A stretch of 64,000 bases of DNA, from assembly GCA_963575745.1 (NCBI GenBank), contig CAUYUJ010014171.1, positions 1,934,505 to 1,998,504 on the forward strand, written 5' to 3'. This document shows, in pieces, positions 42,246 through 52,954 of this stretch. The notes beneath the pieces are model-generated. The model was not told where the DNA came from, made no database searches, and saw nothing but the letters and a program-made list of their open reading frames with translations. Position numbers and translations under genes: made by a program. The DNA is from Prorocentrum cordatum (lineage: Eukaryota; Sar; Dinophyceae; Prorocentrales; Prorocentraceae). Every line of letters starts with the position of its first letter. Positions within the stretch are counted from its first letter, which is position 1.

Positions 42246-42563
42246 GGGGCTCGCCATCGCTCGCACGTCTACTTTCCCCGTGCTTTTTTGTTCCATGTTC
42301 GGGCTCCGCGCGCTGCTGTCTCGCAAAATGATCCAGGATGCTCCTCGATTCCCCTCACCGAGGAGACGTACTGGGCTTGCTTTCCACCACCACCACCACC
42401 ATGAGTTGGAGGGGTGAGGGGGTCTTCCTCATCCTTCCTCTTTCTTCCTCCTCCTCATCCTCCGCCTCCTTGCCCCCTCCAACTTCTGGTGGCGGCGGTG
42501 GTGGAAAACAGGCCCATCAAACATCAAGAAGTACACACGTCCGAGCGATGCCGAGGGGGGAGG
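42246..42563 (+). mobile_element. F4 element split by an F5 element
   Basis: Left GCCATCGCTCGCACGTCTAC and GATCCAGGATGCTCCTCGAT are F4. The right end TACACACGTCCGAGCGATGCC resumes after the F5 insert. Confidence 0.8.
42372..42521 (+). mobile_element. F5 foldback element nested in F4
   Basis: Ends CTGGGCTTGCTTTCCACC and GGTGGAAAACAGGCCCATCA. Inner arms GAGTTGGAGGGGTGAGGGGG and GCCCCCTCCAACTTC. Interior TCC-rich. Confidence 0.85.
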
Positions 42564-42835
42564 ACCGGGCAGGCCTGATTTGTCGGACACCCCAGCGGGG
42601 AGGGGCGACCCTGGGAGAGCTCAGGGGGGCGGGGGAGAGCTTTGCAGCGCGTCGGCGGCTGCAACCAAAAGGAGACGGGACTGCCGAGAGGGCCTGCGGA
42701 GGCGCGGGCGGCAACTGGGATGGCGGAGGGCCCCGCTCGGCCGCAGAGGTGCCGAGAGCGGCCGCAGGCCTGCTTGAGGTGGATGGCACCTCGAGGCAAG
42801 CGCACGATTTCCAATGGGGGTCACGGCTGGGATTA
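42564..42835. other. GC-rich spacer
   Basis: Open in several frames, no recognised domain. Confidence 0.4.
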
Positions 42836-42978
42836 GGTCGGGCACGTCCTCCTGCAGGCGGATCTGGGGCGACAGGGAGGAAATAGGCAGGACAAGTGAG
42901 GATCACAAATGAACAGACGTAGTCGACAAAAATCGTACCCAGAGAGTTGTTTGGCTACGTTTGAACATGCCTCCAGTA
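42836..42978 (+). mobile_element. F3 foldback element
   Basis: Ends TTAGGTCGGGCACGTCCTCC and GAGGGACATGCCCGACTTAA; internal GACAAAAATCGTACCCAGAG. 143 bp. Confidence 0.85.
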
Positions 42979-43694
42979 GAGGGACATGCCCGACTTAACA
43001 CTGGGAGGGGTCGGCATCCTCTCCAGGGGACGGACCCCAATGGACCCCGCAGGGCTCTCCGACGCCCAAGAGCGTGCAAGGCCCACGCGGTCCTCGACGC
43101 TCCCTCCTCCTCGATCCTGAGTTTCCCCCTGGCCCTCCTAGATGGTAGCCCCTCCTCCTCAGTTTCGCCCTTCAGTTTTCCCCCAGTTTCTCCCCTCCTC
43201 CTCGATCCCTCCTGAATCGTAGCCCTCCCAGCTATGACCCCCCTTGGCACTAACCGAGCTAGCAATTGCGGGCCCACAGAGGTGGATGGCACCTCAGAAA
43301 GTGGACCTCGGCATGTCTGGGAACACACTGCGCACCGATCACCTATATAAAGGCCACGCGCTTGACCACAGGCGCCAAACATCTGCACGTGGTAGCGTTC
43401 CCCCCATCGACCGCCAATAATTCCTGCACTTCGCATCGTCAGCCCATGGAATGTTACTCGATATCCAGAACCATGAGAGAGGACGGCGCGATTGTGGTCA
43501 GCCATGGAGTGCGAATTTTCCCCTCCCCCGAATCCTGAGATGGGTTCTGGCCTTCTGTGGCCACGCCCACTCCTCCTCCGCATCCTTCTCTTCCTGGGCT
43601 CCTCTTCTTACGGTCGGGACCTTCTGCATAACTTGTCGCGGCGGCGGCCCCAGCGACACACGATGACCTGCAAACTGATGACGTGCCGCTTCGC
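42979..43694. other. unassigned spacer
   Basis: TCCTCC-rich words at 43100-43210. The rest is unique. No gene recognised. Confidence 0.4.
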
Positions 43695-43905
43695 TTCGCG
43701 GCAGGAGGGCCCAGAATCGAATCGACAGGTCGGATCGGCCATCGACATGAATCGGAACGGCGGGAATCGGCAGCCGAGTCGGCAGAAGTCGAAGCGGCAG
43801 ACCTCGGCAGGCTCGCGGGCCTCCATGGAGGAATCGGAGCCCAGATCGGAATCCCAGGCCGAATCGAATCGGAATCGGAAACCATCGACGTCGAACCGGA
43901 TCCCA
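43695..43905. repeat. F13 dispersed repeat, copy 3
   Basis: CCCAGAATCGAATCGACAGG, GGGAATCGGCAGCCGAGTCG, GGCCTCCATGGAGGAATCGG and CATCGACGTCGAACC match the copy at 37470 in order. It abuts an F1 element. Confidence 0.8.
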
Positions 43906-44092
43906 GACCCCGACGTCATGATTTTTTCATGACGCGACCTCCAGAGGTCTGGACCGATTCCCCGGGACCGGTTTTTCATCCCGAGTCGTTGTTTGACGGT
44001 CCTGAGGGCCGGTAAGGGCCCCCGGAGGCCGAAAATAGCGAAAAACCTCTCGTGATGATTTTTCCATGACTCGAGGGGGTCTGGGATCGAAG
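43901..44092 (+). mobile_element. F1 foldback element, reference copy
   Basis: Left ATCCCAGACCCCGACGTCAT, right ATGACTCGAGGGGGTCTGGG. Internal CGACCTCCAGAGGTCTGGAC, GAGTCGTTGTTTGACGGTCC and CCGAAAATAGCGAAAAACC. Imperfect inverted ends of about 25 bp. Confidence 0.85.
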
Positions 44093-44282
44093 CGGAGGGA
44101 TCGACACCGAGCCCTGCCGCGGGGCGGGAGGCCGGAGGACGCGGGGGAAGTGGTCGGCCAAAGAGCGCGGTGGGCCAGGACCGGCGGCGCGACACGCCGA
44201 GCAGAAGCAGAAGGAGGAGGAGGAAGGGAGGGGAGGAGGAATACTGTCATAATAAAATCCAATACCCTCCTAATATATCCTC

Positions 44283-44352
44283 CTACGACTCATCTACTCC
44301 TCCTCCTCCTACTCCTCCTCCTCCTCCTCCTCCTCCTCCTCCTCCTCCTCCT
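44283..44352. repeat. TCC microsatellite
   Basis: CTCCTCCTCCTACTCC then pure TCC. Confidence 0.93.
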
Positions 44353-44429
44353 ACTCCCTACTCCTCCCTCCTCCTCCCTTCCTGGCCGCACAGCCTCGAA
44401 ACTGTGCCGCGGCTCCGCATCAACGCTCC

Positions 44430-44460
44430 ACCACGACGACGACCACGACGACGACGAAGA

Positions 44461-44491
<31 letters not shown>

Positions 44492-44570
44492 CACGACGAC
44501 GACGACCACGACCACGACGCCGACGACGACGACGACGACGACGAAGACGACGGCACTGACGGCGGCGGCG
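44430..44570. repeat. GAC/ACG array
   Basis: ACGACGACGACCACGACGAC units with CAC and AAG interruptions. Confidence 0.93.
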
Positions 44571-44869
44571 ACACAAACACCGGCTTCACGAGAGGAGGCG
44601 AGGCACCCCCGCTGCGGGCACTCCGCTGTTGACGCCGCGGGGAGGCCGCGCGGGAGCGCGACCCCTCATCGACAGCAGCGCCCCCGGACCTCCGACGATC
44701 TGACGCTTGGAATCCAGGCGTTTTTTTTCTGCGCTTCGGCCTCAGGGGCTCATTTCTCCGGGCCCTGGGGCGATCCGACAGGGAGTTTGGACGCGATGTT
44801 ACCCCAGGGAAGGGCTTGTGAACCTGGGGGCCGCACATGGAAAAAAGTAGGATCGGAAAATGTCTAGGT
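44571..44869. other. unassigned spacer
   Basis: Unique GC-rich sequence with a GTTTTTTTTCTGCGC stretch. Nothing recognised. Confidence 0.45.
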
Positions 44870-45690
44870 TATCTGACAGGAGTCGTGCGTACCTCCTATC
44901 GGCAACACTGCTGCTGTTCAACGGTCGGAAGCCGTTCCCACCCCACGTAGCCCAACCGCACCACGCTTCTCACGCCAAGGACGCCGCGTGGGAGCACTAC
45001 CCCTTGTCAGCGGCATCGTTACGTATCATGGGTAGCGACCCTCCCTCGACTCAAGTCCCAAGCGCACCACGTTTCCCACTCCAAGAAGGCCGTGTTGGAG
45101 CGCGACCGATTAACTGTTGGCAACGGCGCTGCTTCTCAAAGCTCTTGCCAGCTCCACTCCACGAGTGCCGACTGTATACCACGCGGCCCACGGCGAGGAT
45201 GCCCCGAAGGAGCCAGGCGGCTTACCGGCAGCACCCGTACCGTCACTGCCGTGCTGCCGCAGGGTATTCACCGAAACAAGGAACGCCAGCGAGCCCCGGC
45301 CACGAAGAGGCTCCCCGTCGTAGTGCTGAGGAACGGCCCGAAGACCAGATCCCCTCCGAAGCCCGCAGCTGCCCTCTGCACGCCTTGCTTTCGGGGAACA
45401 GAAGGTGGCATAACCATAAAAACTCGGAGGTCCGCGCGGACTTCTCGGATCGGCGCTGGGCCTCCCTCCCTGGCGCGCGGAGCGCGCCAGGGGCGGCGCT
45501 GGAAGCGCCGCCTGGGGGGCCCCAGCGCCGATCCGAGAAATCCGCGCGGACCTCCGAGTTTTCATGTTTATGTCACTTTCTGTTCCCCTATGATTCTGTA
45601 CAATACTTCCCACCGCAAGGATGCCGCGATGGAGCCTGGCACCTGATCGGTAACACCCGCACTTCGCAAGGGTCGTGCCTTTTCCCCCCT
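44870..45690 (+). repeat. degenerate 105-130-bp tandem repeat interrupted by an F2 element
   Basis: TATCGGCAACACTGCTGCTG, CTGTTGGCAACGGCGCTGCT, TTACCGGCAGCACCCGTACC and ATCGGTAACACCCGCACTTC, each following GCCAAGGACGCCGCGTGG-type words, mark at least four units. The last unit lies beyond the F2 hairpin at 45393-45588, showing that the hairpin is an insertion. Confidence 0.75.
45393..45588. mobile_element. F2 foldback element, near-perfect 196-bp hairpin
   Basis: Left GGGGAACAGAAGGTGGCATA, then ACCATAAAAACTCGGAGGTC. The right arm is the reverse complement with few changes, ending CACTTTCTGTTCCCC. Arms reach almost to the centre (GGCGCGCGGAGCGCGCC). No coding capacity. Confidence 0.93.
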
Positions 45691-45837
45691 CCGCGGGGCC
45701 CCGACCGCAGAGCGCTGCTCCGCCGAGGGAGGCCCCGAGACAGCCGTGGGCCCCCATCGACAGCGCCACCGTCCTCCGCTCAGCCCCCTGGGGAAAACCC
45801 GATCGTACCGATTAGGGGGGCACGTGCGAACCCTACA

Positions 45838-45912
45838 TGGGGAGGAGAAGGAGGAGGAAGAGGAGGAGGAGGAGGAGGAGGAGGGGGAGCAGGAGGGGGA
45901 GGAGGAGGAGGT
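45838..45912. repeat. GGA tract
   Basis: GGAGGAGAAGGAGGAGG units. Confidence 0.93.
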
Positions 45913-46025
45913 CGTGCCAGGGGGGGGGGGGGCCGTCCGGCGCCGACCGAAGAAGTCCGCTCGGACCCCTCCGGCAGCTTGGGCGCTGTGCCGATTCTGC
46001 CCCCCGGGGCGGCCATCACGTCGCC

Positions 46026-46098
46026 GCGGCCATCCTCTACCCCCCACGACTTCTGAGGGGGAGGGTGGGGTTCACTTCGCTCGGGAGCTCCCGAACGA
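46026..46098 (+). mobile_element. F8 element, one arm
   Basis: CTCTACCCCCCACGACTTCT, then GGGGTTCACTTCGCTCGGGA and AGCTCCCG match the left arm of 2546-2671. The second arm is missing. Confidence 0.75.
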
Positions 46099-46660
46099 AG
46101 ACTTGACCCGAGTTGACCCACCAACATCCCACGAAGACTTGACCCGCAAACGTCAGAAAAGCGGCGGCCGACCCGAGTTCCGGCAAACTGGAGCCTTGCG
46201 TTATATAGCTCCCATCGTACTTAAGGACCACATCCCATAAATAATTTCGAGCACCCAGACAAGTATAGAAACAGTGACGAACGAGTATCGCCTCCCAGGG
46301 CCCGACACATGAAAACCATCAAGTTTCGGTACTGTCTTGGTGCTCGAAATTCTTTCTGGTGATCAAGGCTGCAGTAGGTTGAAACATGCTACCCCTTACG
46401 TTTCCCCGTTCGGTACTTTTCCCTCCTCTGACCTCCTTGAGCTGTCGGCCGTCGGCACGATTTGCCAGGCCTCCTTCTGGTCCGAGCTCCAGAGCAACAT
46501 TGACGATCGTCTGAAATCTAGGCCCGGGCCAATCGGGCCTTGCAAGATCCTGCAAAATCCTGCAGGATTCTGCACGCAAGCCCGGGTCAATGCACCTTCT
46601 GGCCCTGCAAAATCCTGAAAGACCCCGCGCTCTGGTCGACCCGGGTTTGCATTGACCTCC
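46099..46660. other. unassigned spacer
   Basis: GACTTGACCCG twice (46099-46150) and CTGCAAAATCCTG three times (46547-46620). No gene recognised. Confidence 0.45.
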
Positions 46661-46662
46661 TC

Positions 46663-46800
46663 CTCATCATCCTGCCCCTCCCCCTCCCCCTCCTCCTCCT
46701 CCTCCTCCTCCTCCTCCTCCTCCTCCTCCTCCTCCTCCTCCTCCTCCTCTTTCTTCTCCTCCTCCACCCCCTCCTCTTCTTCCTCCTCCTCCTCCTCCTC
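46663..46800. repeat. TCC microsatellite
   Basis: Pure TCC over about 75 bp with TTC-rich flanks. Confidence 0.95.
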
Positions 46801-47439
46801 AATGTTCGGACGTTCCCCGAGAGCTATCATACGGCAGGTCCGTGACGTGCGGGTGTCGGCGCGCGCAGAAGTTTTAACACCGCTCGATCGCGGCCCCAAT
46901 CGTTCAGGGTTGAACTCCGTCAGGTCCAATGGCGTGACAATCTCCATCGGTGCTTCGACGTCGCATCATTCAAACTTGAACGTCTTCGCCGGCGTCGCCG
47001 GCGCGCCAACGCCGCAGGAACCTACCGTACATGTGATCATTGTCCTTGACGCGAGCCGATGACTTGTAAAACACTTGCGGGGCCAAGAGCAATATATTTT
47101 GAGGCTGCCCAAGATCGCCGGAGCCACGTTTCTCGACATCACACGGATCATAGCAATCTGAAGCGCCGCAGCTGCGTGGCCGCCGCAGCCACTGCAGCCG
47201 ACGCAGCTTTTCGCCGGCTGGGGGCCCCAATACCGAGGGGGGAGAATAGTAAAGCTCTTGCCGCCGGGAGCGATGTGGCTCGCGCGGGATCGAGTTGAAT
47301 CATGCGGGGCCTGCGCGGCAGCACTGGTCATCTGCGCGGGCGGCGGGCTCCGCACTTCCTACGGCTCTCTCGGTGCGGGCGGCCGTTGCGAAGCCAGTTA
47401 TGACGCCTCGGGTGGGTGGAATGCGACACGGAGGTTCTA
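46801..47439. other. unassigned spacer
   Basis: AT-balanced, frames open in both directions, no recognised domain. GCCGGCGTCGCCGGCG (46989-47004) is a small palindrome. Confidence 0.4.
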
Positions 47440-47645
47440 CACTAGAACAACAGAAACATACCGCCAGAAACATAAATGCATGTTGCTCCGCGCGGATTTC
47501 TTGGATCTGGCCTGGACCCCCCTCCCTGGCGCGCGGAGCGCGCCAGGAGGGGCGCCGGAGGCGCCGCCAGGGACGGGCCAGAGCGGATCCAAGGAATCCG
47601 CGCGGAGCGCCAAAAGTTTATGTTGATGGCGTGTTTTCTCCTTCG
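47440..47645. mobile_element. F2 foldback element
   Basis: TTGCTCCGCGCGGATTTCTT and GGAATCCGCGCGGAGCGCC are the arms. Outer arms AACATACCGCCAGAAACA and TTGATGGCGTGTTTTCTCC also pair. Centre GGCGCGCGGAGCGCGCC. Confidence 0.88.
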
Positions 47646-48109
47646 ATACATTGCTCCTGTCCGCAGTGCGACCGGCCGCTGGTTTCCAGCGGTGCCAGAA
47701 CATGTTGCTCGGTGTACTCGGGTCGCTCTGCAGTCTCTGCGACAAGGCTCCACGTGTAGCGCATGTTGTCCTACGGCTACAACTTCAAGTACACCTTGCA
47801 CTACATAATTCCAGTGAGAAGTTATGGGGCAGTCTGTACTTGAGGATAACTGCCCGCACTCCTTCCGGTGTTCACGCTCTGGCTTTACCCCAGTGGTGAA
47901 GAGCCCGACGTGGCGGCAAACGCATCGTACATATGATTGTCTTTTTCGATGGTTGGGACCTTGAAATAACGGTGAAACATCCTCGGCCCATCTCGCGCGC
48001 GTCGGAATAACAGTGGCTGGCAGTCGTAATGGCATGGCAGGACGGACGTTGCCCAAGGCTCCCTTTGCTAATCCTGCTCCCTCAATCCTCTTCCTCCGTC
48101 CTCCTGTTG
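47646..48109. other. unassigned spacer
   Basis: Unique-looking, AT-balanced. Minus frames are open but no domain recognised. Confidence 0.4.
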
Positions 48110-48290
48110 TCTCCCTCGCACACTTTTCCGGAGACGAAGCCAAGACTGGGACGACATCGGACCAGGACAGATCGGGGACCCCTGATGCCCAGCGGTACTG
48201 GAGGATCTGTCGGGCGCCGAAACCATTCCAGAGCGCGCCGGCACGCTCTGGGAGCCTACCAGGACGCGCTGGGGCGATGTACCCCAGGCT
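48110..48290 (+). repeat. F15 dispersed repeat, copy 2
   Basis: GACGAAGCCAAGACTGGGAC, AGATCGGGGACC, GGTACTGGAGGATCTG and AGCGCGCCGGCACGC correspond to 18685-18850. Confidence 0.75.
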
Positions 48291-48537
48291 GCCGCGCTGC
48301 CTTCTTCCCAGAAGAAGAATCAGAAGCTGCAGAAACATCAGCTGTCGGAGGTCCGCGCGGCTGTTCTGGATCCGTGTAGCAAAATTCTCGCATATGCCAC
48401 TTGTGCTGCTTCGACTGCTCCTCTCGGGAACTCCGAAACGATGTGGTGGCACACCGTGTGGTGACCTCGACATCCCAGAAGACCTTGCCGCACTATCCAT
48501 CAACGAACGGCTTTGTGACCCTCGATTTGGACGCCCG

Positions 48538-48723
48538 AAACGGGTACGGAAAAAATGGGTACGATGCCAAAGAAGAACTGTTGCCCATAACCGTCCGCGG
48601 CCGCTGTTGCGCAGGCCACCTTCTGTCTCAAATGGGCAACGGCCGCGGTGGCGCGGGCAGCTAGTCCTGTTCAAAATGAACAGGAACTGCTGCTGGGCAT
48701 CGTGCCCATTCTTTCCGTGCCCA
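48538..48723 (+). mobile_element. F7 foldback element, 186 bp
   Basis: Left AACGGGTACGGAAAAAATGG, right GGCATCGTGCCCATTCTTTC, then CGTGCCC. Internal palindrome CCTGTTCAAAATGAACAGG, the same as at 18447. Same length as the 18319 copy. Confidence 0.85.
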
Positions 48724-48954
48724 GTTCGTTCTTGCCGGCTGGAGGCCCCCTGGTCGCCAGAGACGTCCTCGGGGAACGACCCGAGTCCCAAAACCGTGCG
48801 GTGGCCCCAAATCCCCACTGCCTCACCACACGGTGTGGTCATGCACCGCACCGTCTGTGGGCCGTCGGTCCTCCCCCTCACCCTCCTTCCCTCCATCCCT
48901 CCCCGTCTGGACGTAGTTTGATTGCCATTTTGATATCCTTGTTCGACTACACTG

Positions 48955-49350
48955 CTTCGTGCTCCCTCCCGCCTCCCCTCCTCCTCTCCTTCCGTCGCCT
49001 CCCCCTCCTCCCCCTCCTCCTACCTTTCTTGCCTTCTCCTTCCTCCCTCCCTTTCCTCCTCCTCCCTCCATTCTCTCCTCCTCCCTCCCTTTCCTCCTCC
49101 TCCCGCCCTCCCTCCCTCCCATCCTCCCTCACTTTTCTCCCCTTGCCTCTCTCTGGAACGTTTCGAAACGGTCTGGAGCGATGTATCCCAATGCTGGGCT
49201 CACTCGGCCGAAGACGCTCGGCCAGATCTATTCCACGACTCCACGATCAGGACTCACTTCATCCTCCCTCCTTCCCTCCTCCCTTTCCTCCTCCTCCTCC
49301 TCGTCCTCCTCCTCCTCCTCTTCCTTCTCTCCTCCCTCCTCCCTCCCTCC
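48955..49350. repeat. CCTCCCT / TCC tracts
   Basis: Two pyrimidine tracts (48955-49140 and 49255-49350) separated by about 110 bp of unique sequence. Confidence 0.9.
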
Positions 49351-49374
49351 CATGAAACGAGGCCAGGACGAAGA

Positions 49375-49544
49375 TGGAATCGAGTGATGATAAAATCGGG
49401 GATCACGGTAATCCAGCGAGTCTGGAGGATGCCCCGGGCGCCGCGGCCTACGGATTCATCCTCGTCCAAGCCCCGCCCTCCCTCCCCACTGGCTCAGTAC
49501 ATGGTGTGGCCGCCGGGCTATCCAGCGCCCAGAGGAGGAGGAAC
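49375..49544. repeat. F15-like remnant and spacer
   Basis: AAAATCGGGGATCACGG and GTCTGGAGGATGCC (49389-49435) resemble the middle of F15. Confidence 0.5.
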
Positions 49545-49686
49545 TGAAGGATGAGAAGGCGAACGAGAAAAAGGAGGAGGAGGAGGAGGAGGAGGAGGAG
49601 GCGAACGAGAAGGAGGAGGAGGAGGAGAGGAGGAGGAGGAGAAGGAGGAGGAGGGGGAGGGGGAGGAGGAGGGGGAGGGGGAGGAT
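49545..49686. repeat. GGA tract bordering F12
   Basis: GAGGAGGAGGAGG and GGGGGAGGGGGAGG; ends at the F12 core as at 12216. Confidence 0.93.
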
Positions 49687-49688
49687 GA

Positions 49689-50390
49689 CCAGCTAGGTGC
49701 GCTCGCGTCATATTTGACGTCCTATCCCTCCCTCCCATCCCTTTTCATGGCGCTGATTTTCTCTATCCGCGGACGCGTGTCGTAGCGGACCTGTGGCTCC
49801 GCGCGCGCGTGCGTAGTGGGTGGTGGTGCACGTGCTTGCGTGCGTGCGTGTGTGCGTGGTTGTCGTGGTGGTGGTGGTGGTGGTGGTAGTGGTGGTGGTG
49901 GTGGTGGTGGTGGTGGTGATGGTGGTGGTGGTGGTGCTGGTGGTGGTGGTGCTGGTGGTGGTGCTGGTGGGGTGGTTGTGGTGGTGGTTGCTTTGAGTAG
50001 GTGATGGTGATAGTGATGGTGATGGAGACTGGTGGTGGGTGGTTGAGGTGGGGGTGGTGGTGGTGGTGTGAGCGGCGCGGTGGTGGCGGGCGGATGGGCG
50101 CGCGAGAAAAAGGCCGCGCTGGGGCGAGAACGCCATCCTGAACGACGGAGGCCAAACACCGATCCGAAAATGAGGCCCGCGCTGCAGCGGGAGCACGATT
50201 CGGAACGATTCGGGAGCAGAAATGAGGCCGGCGCCTCAGCGAGAGCAGCATTTTGAAAAACAAACGCAGGCGAAAACCCGTTTCCCGGGAATCCTGTGTG
50301 TAAAAAACAATACGCGGGGGGGGTCGGCCATCTTCGGGACGCCATCAGGGGAAGTGGGAGAGTATTTTCATATGGTGTAATTGTAGAGAG
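49689..50390 (+). mobile_element. F12 dispersed repeat, copy 2
   Basis: AGCTAGGTGCGCTCGCGTCA, GCTGATTTTCTCTATCCGCG, GGT array (49868-49990), AACGACGGAGGCCAAACACC and GAGTATTTTCATATGGTGTA in the same order as 12217-12895. Confidence 0.88.
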
Positions 50391-50394
50391 GCGG

Positions 50395-50580
50395 AGTAAG
50401 GAGGAGGAGGAGGAGGATGAGGAGGAGGAGAGGAAGGAGGAGGAGGGGGACGGGGAGTGGAAGTGGAGGGGGAGGGGAGAGTAGAGGCGGAGGAGAGGAG
50501 GAAGGAGAGAAGAGGAGGAGAAGAGGAGGGAGGATGAGGAAAAGGAGGTAAGGAGGAGGAGGAGGAGGAGGAGGAGGAGC
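50395..50580. repeat. GGA tract on the other side of F12
   Basis: GTAAGGAGGAGGAGGAGG follows directly after the F12 end. Confidence 0.93.
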
Positions 50581-50802
50581 ATGGTCCCTCCCTCTACTGC
50601 CCGTCTCGGAACGGCGCACCGCCGCGCGGGCCTCGTGCAAAATCGCCCGTGCCCCGCCGAGCGACGGCCGGAATCGGCGGCGGGGGCGCCCCCGAAAAAA
50701 GCGGCCTGCTGGCGGCGGGCACAGGAAGGTGCCAGTCTGGCGCGGTCATCCCTCCCCGCCAAGAGGTACGCATGATGATGTGTCGGCAATTTTTGTCGCC
50801 CC
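50581..50802. other. unassigned spacer
   Basis: GC-rich unique sequence, nothing recognised. Confidence 0.4.
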
Positions 50803-50957
50803 AGGCTTGGTCGGGCAGGCGGATCTGGAACGAAAAATGGGAGATACAAACAAGTACAAACAAATAGCCAAACATGGTCATCAAATCGTCGCCAGACTGG
50901 TTTTTTCTGACTTCTTTTGAGTACTCCCTCAGTAGAGGGACGTGCCCAGCTTAAAAT
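50803..50957 (+). mobile_element. F3 foldback element
   Basis: GCTTGGTCGGGCAGGCGGAT at the left, GAGGGACGTGCCCAGCTTAA at the right; internal AAATCGTCGCCAGACTG. Confidence 0.78.
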
Positions 50958-51737
50958 CTAGGAGGCCTGTGTAGACCCCATCGCCTGGACCCTTGCTTGG
51001 GCAAGGAGGCACCCCGCCTGCGCAGCTCCCGTGGGGGCCGTGCTGGGCATGGCGGGGCCGCGGCGGCGATGCGCACCAGGGCGCTCGCCGATCAAAGGCT
51101 GGACGCGGCTCGAGCTGCGTGCCGGGAGGACTCCCATGAGGCAGGTCTGCGCTGGATCGCTTTTTTTACTTCGAAAGACCTGTTTTTGAATTCCCCCATC
51201 CTGTTTTTGGTATTCCCAAACATCGGTTTTCCAAAAACATGTTTCCTGATTCCAAAGAAATCGAACTCTAGGAACAGGTCTGGGCTGGATCGGATCGCGC
51301 AGTCGGATCGGATCGAGAGCGGATCGAATCGCCAGGAAAACGTTCCGGATCGGATCGGCATCAAATCGCCGCGCCCCACTTGCGGTTGGCCCTGGCCGAT
51401 GCCGGTGAGCAAAGCCCGGATCTCATCGAATTGGAATCTCGGCTCCGGCCGGCGAATCGAATCGCATCGGATCGCATCGTAGGCGGCCCTGGGAGGCTGG
51501 GGGGACACGTTCCGGGAACCTGCGCAAGGAGAACACAAGGCACGGATTGACATATGATGTGCACCCGACCTCTGGACTCTTCTTAACCAGCACACGTCGT
51601 GATCGTTCCAGCACGAGGCTCCCGAGATTCCCGACCCGATCCTGGGGGGCCACCCTTTCGCCCCCTATCGCCTCTTGCATGTCTCTTGGAATACGGGGGG
51701 GGGGCGAGGAGGAAACGTCCCGAGAGCGGGGATGATC
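50958..51737. other. unassigned stretch with GGATCG words
   Basis: GGATCGGATCG, GAGCGGATCGAATCG and CGGATCGGATCGGC recur at 51288-51360 and again near 51455-51480, similar in style to F13. No gene recognised. Confidence 0.5.
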
Positions 51738-51776
51738 GGCGGCGGGCGAGGGGGGGAAGTGAGAAGGCGAAGCAGG
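51738..51776 (+). mobile_element. F9 left arm fragment
   Basis: GGCGGCGGGCGAGGGGGGGA, then AGTGAGAAGG, directly followed by a TCC tract. Confidence 0.65.
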
Positions 51777-51908
51777 CCTCCTCCTCCTCCTCCTCCTCCT
51801 CCTCCTCCTCCCCCTCCACCTCCTCCTCCTCATCCTCCTCCTCCTCCTCCTCCTCCTCCTCCTCCCCCTCCACCTCCTCCTACTCTCCTCCTCCCTCCTC
51901 CTCCACCT
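51777..51908. repeat. TCC microsatellite bordering F12
   Basis: TCC units with CACCTCC interruptions; equals a GGA tract on the strand in which the neighbouring F12 copy is oriented. Confidence 0.93.
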
Positions 51909-52194
51909 CCTCCACAATTACTCAATATGAAAATACTCTCCCTCTTCCCATGATGGCGTCCGGGTGATGGCCGCGCACCATCCGCGTACTGTTTTTTTAC
52001 ACACAGGATTCCGGGAAAACGGGTTTTCGCTTCGCCTGCGTGTTTTCCCAAAATTGCGGCACTCGCGTGAGGCGCCGCCTCATTTCTGCTCTCGAATAGT
52101 ACCACCACCACCACCACCACCACCACCACCACCACCACCACCACCACCACCACCACCACCACCACCAACCACCACCACCACCAGCACCACCACC

Positions 52195-52225
<31 letters not shown>

Positions 52226-52445
52226 CCACCACCACCACCACCACCACCACAACCACACCACCACCACAACCACGCACACACGCACGCACGCACGCACGCG
52301 CACCACCACCCACTACGCACGCGCGCGCGGAGCCACAGGTCCGCTACGACACGCGTCCGCGGATAGAGAAAATCAGCGCCATGGTAAGGGATGGAAGGGA
52401 GGGGTAGGACGTCAGATATGACGCGAGCGAACCTAGCTTGTCCTC
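51909..52445 (-). mobile_element. F12 dispersed repeat, copy 3, inverted and internally shortened
   Basis: CAATATGAAAATACTCTCCC at its left, a CCA array (52101-52263), CGCGGATAGAGAAAATCAGC and TATGACGCGAGCGAACCTAG at the right. The AACGACGGAGGCC module is missing. It borders pyrimidine tracts on both sides. Confidence 0.87.
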
Positions 52446-52669
52446 CCCCCTCCCTCCCCTGTGCCTCTCTCCCTCCCGCCCTGCGCCTCGGACCTTCCCC
52501 GCCCCCCCCCCCCTGGCGCGGGCGCCCGAACAGCCGCGGCGCTGTGCGCCCTGTCTCGGCGGCGACGGGCGCCCTGGGCGCGCCCGCGCGGGCGCGGGCG
52601 ACGGTGAGCCGCCCTGGCCGTCAGCGTCGCCGCCGTCGTCCCGCTCCCCCCCATCCCATCCCATCCCAC
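52446..52669. other. GC-rich spacer
   Basis: C-rich with CGGGCGCG words and CATCCCATCCCATCCC at 52651-52668. Nothing recognised. Confidence 0.5.
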
Positions 52670-52918
52670 TCCTCCTCCTCCTCCTCCTCCCCGCTCCTCC
52701 TCCTCCTCCTCCTCCTCGTCCTCCTCCTCCTCCCCTCTCTCCATCCTCTCCTCTTCTCCTGCTCTCCTCTCCTCCTCTTTCCGCCTCCTTCTCTTTCTTC
52801 TTCTCTCATCTCCTCCTATCCTCCCTTCTCCTCGTCCTCCTCCTCCTCCTCCTCCTCCTCCTCCTCCTCCTCCTCCTCCTCTCCCCCTCCTCCTCCTCTT
52901 CCTTCTCCTCCTCCATCC
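52670..52918. repeat. TCC microsatellite
   Basis: TCC units with TCTCC and TTC interruptions. Confidence 0.95.
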
Positions 52919-52954
52919 GTTTCTTATACGTAGCTACCCCCTGTCTCGGGGGCG

